DNA of 7,819 nucleotides from Pseudomonadota bacterium. Its GTDB lineage: Bacteria > Pseudomonadota > Alphaproteobacteria > UBA8366 > JADFVY01. Below are positions 6,448 to 7,819 of this stretch, piece by piece. The DNA is taken from assembly GCA_015222795.1 (NCBI GenBank), contig JADFVY010000480.1, positions 1-7,819 on the forward strand, read 5' to 3'. Under the pieces are notes generated by a model. That model made no database searches. It was given only the letters and a program-made list of their open reading frames with translations, and was not told the origin of the DNA. The translations under genes and the position numbers were made by a program. Position 1 is the first letter of the stretch; each line of letters starts with the position of its first letter.

Positions 6448-6897
6448 GTGTTTCTACATAGCATCGATCTGGAAACCGCCACGAAAATTGTGGATGCCGC
6501 CATCGCCAAGGGGCATGAGATGGGATTCTTGCCGCTGACCGTTGTCGTACTTGATGACAGCGGCACCATGAAGGCGATGAAGCGCGAGGATGGCGCCAGC
6601 CTGATCCGGCCTGATGTCGCGATGGGCAAGGCATGGGGTTGCCTGGGTTTCGGCGCCGGTGGTCGTGTAATAACCGGCCGGTCGGAAACCACGCCGGGCT
6701 TTGTCAACGCGCTGGCGACGATGTCCGGTGGCCGCATGGTGCCCTCGCCGGGCGGTGTGCTGATCAAGAATGCGGACGGGCGCATCGTCGGCGCGGTCGG
6801 CATTACCGGCGACACCGGCGACAATGACGAAATCTGCGCCATCGCCGGCATCGAGGCCACCGGCCTGACCGCCGACCCGGGCGTCTGGCCACAATAG
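6448..6897 (+). CDS. GlcG/HbpS-family (DUF336) haem-binding-like protein
   Basis: 149 residues, starting with GTG at 6448, chosen because AGGGAG lies about seven bases upstream and the next in-frame ATG would remove the first strand-helix of the fold. The sequence matches the small GlcG/HbpS fold: an N-terminal helix (LETATKIVDAAIAKGHEMG), a strand region VVVLDDSGTMKAMKREDGA, the helix ASLIRPDVAMGKAWGCLGFG, and the glycine-rich C-terminal segment PSPGGVLIKNADGRIVGAVGITGDTGDNDEICA, spanning about residues 98-131. The length is typical for a single-domain member. Family members include the haem-binding HbpS of Streptomyces and GlcG of glycolate operons, but the role of most is unknown and haem binding cannot be read from sequence. 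No signal peptide is visible, so it is probably cytoplasmic. It is the first gene of an operon with the dioxygenase nine bases downstream and is divergent from the hybrid kinase. Confidence 0.88.
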   Translation: MFLHSIDLETATKIVDAAIAKGHEMGFLPLTVVVLDDSGTMKAMKREDGASLIRPDVAMGKAWGCLGFGAGGRVITGRSETTPGFVNALATMSGGRMVPSPGGVLIKNADGRIVGAVGITGDTGDNDEICAIAGIEATGLTADPGVWPQ

Positions 6898-6906
6898 GAA
6901 ACGATA

Positions 6907-7590
6907 ATGTTGATATGCATGGAAGGACTGCTGGAACCCGCGGAAATCAAGGAGTTGCGCGGGCTATATCTGACCGGGGAACTGATTGACGGGGCCAAAA
7001 CCGCGGGCTGGAATGCCCGCGAGGTCAAAAACAATCTACAGATCATGCCGGGCTCAGAGGCGGCCAAACATGGCGATCGTATCCTGCGCGCCGCCCTGGG
7101 CCGCAACCTCACGGTTAGTTCGGCCCTGTTGCCCAAGCGGATAAAGCCACCCCTTTTAGCCCGCTACCTGCCGGGCATGTCCTACGGCGCCCATATCGAC
7201 AATGCCATCATGAGAGTGCCGCCGGGCGAGGGTGGGCCCATGCGCACGGATATTTCCTGCACGGTATTCCTCAGCGAGCCGGATGAGTATGTGGGCGGCG
7301 AGTTAATCATGCAGGAACCAGGGGGCGAGAAAGCCTACAAGCTGGCGGCGGGCTGCGCTATCACCTACCCCTCGACGACGCTGCACCGGGTTGGCGAGGT
7401 AACCTCGGGCGCCCGCGATGTCGCCGTGACCTGGATGCAGTCCCTGGTATCGGACCCGCGGAAAAGAGAAATCATCCACGATGTCGACCGGACGCGCCGG
7501 GCTATTTTCGAAAAAGAAGGCAAGACCGACCAGTTCGACACCCTGTCGAAAACTCACGCCAACCTGGTTCGCATGTGGGCCAGCGTCTGA
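6907..7590 (+). CDS. piuC: PKHD-type Fe(II)/2-oxoglutarate-dependent hydroxylase, PiuC/YbiX family
   Basis: 227 residues, matching the usual 225-230 of the family. The double-stranded beta-helix core shows the iron-binding facial triad H96-x-D98 (SYGAHIDNA) and H160 (TTLHRVGEVT), and R170 (GARDVAVTW) in the place that binds the 2-oxoglutarate C5 carboxylate. Other family features are ARYLPGMSYGAH, RTDISCTVFLSEP and YVGGEL. The segment after about residue 185 fits the C-terminal PKHD helical region. It is expected to be a soluble dioxygenase that uses Fe(II), O2 and 2-oxoglutarate; the physiological substrate of PiuC/YbiX proteins is not established, although several members sit next to iron-regulated siderophore receptor genes. 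ATG at 6907 follows AGGAAA (6896-6901). It overlaps nothing and is nine bases behind the DUF336 gene, so the two are almost certainly co-transcribed. No TonB-dependent receptor gene is in this window. Confidence 0.92.
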   Translation: MLICMEGLLEPAEIKELRGLYLTGELIDGAKTAGWNAREVKNNLQIMPGSEAAKHGDRILRAALGRNLTVSSALLPKRIKPPLLARYLPGMSYGAHIDNAIMRVPPGEGGPMRTDISCTVFLSEPDEYVGGELIMQEPGGEKAYKLAAGCAITYPSTTLHRVGEVTSGARDVAVTWMQSLVSDPRKREIIHDVDRTRRAIFEKEGKTDQFDTLSKTHANLVRMWASV

Positions 7591-7605
7591 CGCCGGACAT
7601 AAAAT

Positions 7606-7636
7606 AAGGGCGGGGTGCGCGATGCACCCCGCCCTT
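7606..7636 (+). terminator. Strong 13-bp hairpin terminator after the dioxygenase gene
   Basis: AAGGGCGGGGTGC (7606-7618) and GCACCCCGCCCTT (7624-7636) are perfect complements with a GCGAT loop, 16 bases after the stop codon of the dioxygenase gene. On the plus strand only the TT at the stem base precedes CGAC, so the T-tract is short. On the minus strand the stem is followed by ATTTTAT, a better T-tract. It may therefore also stop transcripts arriving from a minus-strand gene to the right. Confidence 0.75.
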
Positions 7637-7657
7637 CGACCGCAATGGCCGTGTCTA

Positions 7658-7690
7658 GTGGAGTAAATCTAACGGATGGTACCCATGGGA
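7658..7690 (+). repeat. Left terminal inverted repeat of the MITE-like element
   Basis: 33 bases, starting GTGGAGTAAATC and ending CCCATGGGA. It is complementary to 7787-7819 at 32 of 33 positions. Confidence 0.85.
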
Positions 7691-7786
7691 TCGTGTTTCC
7701 CGTCTCCCCGGCCGCGTTGCGCGCCGCTTGCGATGCGCCGGCATCGCGGCGCGACACGCGCCTTGCCGGATGAACTTGTAAAGCCG

Positions 7787-7819
7787 TCCCATGGGTACCA
7801 TCCGTTAGATTCACTCCAC
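7787..7819 (-). repeat. Right terminal inverted repeat of the MITE-like element
   Basis: 33 bases, starting TCCCATGGGTACC and ending TCACTCCAC at the last base of the window. The pairing with the left arm might extend beyond the window. Confidence 0.85.

Larger units (their letters stand above)
7658..7819. mobile_element. MITE-like element with 33-bp terminal inverted repeats
   Basis: The left arm 7658-7690 and the right arm 7787-7819 are inverted copies that differ only at A7665 against C7812. The outer ends are GTGGAGT and CACTCCAC; the inner ends contain GGTACCCATGGGA and its complement. The 96-base interior has no transposase and no credible gene. It contains a nested hairpin: GCGATGC (7730-7736) with GCATCGC (7741-7747) around GCCG, continued by GCGCC (7721-7725) with GGCGC (7748-7752). 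A TA dinucleotide (7656-7657) directly precedes the left end, which would suit a TA-targeting transposase, but the right flank lies outside the window, so a target duplication cannot be confirmed. It could be a non-autonomous derivative of an insertion sequence elsewhere in the genome. The alternative is a non-mobile dispersed palindrome. Confidence 0.7.

Noticed and set aside
6372..7136. Minus-strand open frame of 254 codons over the DUF336 and dioxygenase genes
   Set aside because: It covers two genes with clear family motifs and has no domain of its own.
7554..7814. Minus-strand open frame of 86 codons across the terminator and MITE-like element
   Set aside because: Its sequence is simply a translation of the terminal repeats and hairpin; no ribosome binding site or family resemblance.

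Overview
The window is GC-rich DNA with alphaproteobacterial character. The protein families, the codon use and a GATC-centred palindrome fit that group, possibly Rhodospirillales or a relative, but no marker gene is present to fix the taxon. It looks like ordinary chromosome with two small repeat or mobile sequences inserted between genes.

Layout, left to right. (1) The window opens inside hrpB, an ATP-dependent RNA helicase; only the C-terminal 487 residues are present, ending at 1465. (2) A convergent minus-strand gene (1600-1980) encodes a small, probably exported protein with four cysteines and no recognised family. (3) A gene-poor stretch of about 320 bases (1981-2303) carries two inverted repeats and a 22-codon small ORF (2211-2279) with a strong Shine-Dalgarno. 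That small ORF lies in the same frame as, and just upstream of, (4) an OmpR/PhoB-type response regulator (2304-3026). (5) Convergent with the regulator, and 34 bases from it, is a very large membrane-bound hybrid histidine kinase (6324 down to 3061). Its domain order is TM, periplasmic dCache-like sensor, TM, HAMP, PAS, PAS, HisKA, HATPase, receiver. A near-perfect 21-bp-arm palindrome sits across the junction and encodes the last residues and the stop codon of the kinase. (6) Divergent from the kinase is a tight two-gene plus-strand operon: a GlcG/HbpS-family (DUF336) protein and a PiuC/YbiX-type Fe(II)/2-oxoglutarate PKHD hydroxylase. It is followed by a strong hairpin terminator. (7) The last 162 bases are a compact MITE-like element with 33-bp terminal inverted repeats differing at one position; its right end coincides with the window end.

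How the genes may work together. The regulator and hybrid kinase are plausible partners by proximity, but their convergent orientation means they are not co-transcribed. The kinase has a receiver and no HPt domain, so its output route is open. The DUF336 and PiuC pair suggests iron, haem or redox physiology. HbpS-type proteins are known accessory partners of a sensor kinase in Streptomyces, so the divergent DUF336/kinase arrangement deserves a test, although this DUF336 protein has no visible signal peptide. I see no defence system, CRISPR array, tRNA or rRNA.
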